A stretch of DNA of 36,387 nt from Ferrovibrio sp. (GTDB lineage: Bacteria > Pseudomonadota > Alphaproteobacteria > Ferrovibrionales > Ferrovibrionaceae): the NCBI RefSeq assembly GCF_002796975.1, contig NZ_PEKV01000018.1, positions 51,136 through 87,522 of the forward strand, written 5' to 3'. Each line of letters starts with the position of its first letter. The first letter of the stretch is position 1. Below are positions 36,385 to 36,387 of the stretch, in pieces. The position numbers and the translations under genes were made by a program. The notes beneath the pieces were generated by a model. The model was not told the origin of the DNA. It did no database searches and saw nothing but the letters and a program-made list of their open reading frames with translations.

Positions 36385-36387
36385 CAC

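Overview
The window looks like chromosomal, GC-rich (roughly 60-65 %) alphaproteobacterial DNA, most likely from the Rhodospirillales or a related group. The evidence is the gene order scpB-(ABC)-tatABC-serS-surE-pcm-LysM/M23, a divergent ssb/uvrA pair, a pyrB-pyrC(pseudo)-plsY-dprA block, an ELM1-family gene and a candidate EcfG-type promoter. I assigned 37 protein genes (one cut by the left edge). They are densely packed, and no gene-free stretch exceeds 300 bases. I found no tRNA, rRNA, CRISPR array, insertion sequence or prophage.

Layout. 1-7250 (+): the end of scpB, an orphan ABC ATPase, the Tat translocase tatABC, serS (carrying an unusual low-GC in-frame insert), surE, pcm and a LysM/LytM lipoprotein. 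7255-8184 (-): a DUF815 AAA-type ATPase. 8333-9766 (+): an aldehyde dehydrogenase. 9818-16177 (-): aspartate transcarbamoylase, a catalytically dead dihydroorotase homologue, plsY and dprA, then a chromate-resistance pair (rhodanese-ChrB and ChrA) preceded by a structured leader RNA whose last hairpin hides the ribosome binding site. 16245-22802 (+): an unrecognised helical protein coupled to a TPR/glycosyltransferase-like protein, then metG, tatD, a PhnP-like metallo-beta-lactamase and an ELM1-like protein. 22969-29752 (+): a seven-gene envelope iron module, exbB-exbD-tonB followed by imelysin, di-heme cytochrome, imelysin and DUF1513. 29753-29967: an AT-rich, palindrome-rich gap with a perfect parS site. 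29968-32352 (+): mazG, then a stress group of two CsbD paralogues and two small membrane proteins behind a candidate EcfG promoter. 32432-36384: ssb (-), uvrA (+) and a GlcG/HbpS-like protein (+).

How the parts fit together. The Tat system at the left end could export the DUF1513 protein of the iron module, which carries a twin-arginine signal. ExbB-ExbD-TonB would energise outer-membrane uptake, while the imelysin/di-heme/DUF1513 proteins act in the periplasm, probably on iron or haem. The most interesting non-coding element is the chromate-operon leader at 11959-12066. It resembles the previously reported chrB RNA motifs by position, but its ligand is, to my knowledge, not established. The parS site suggests the window lies in the origin-proximal part of the chromosome. 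All functions are read from sequence motifs and gene context; no database search was run.
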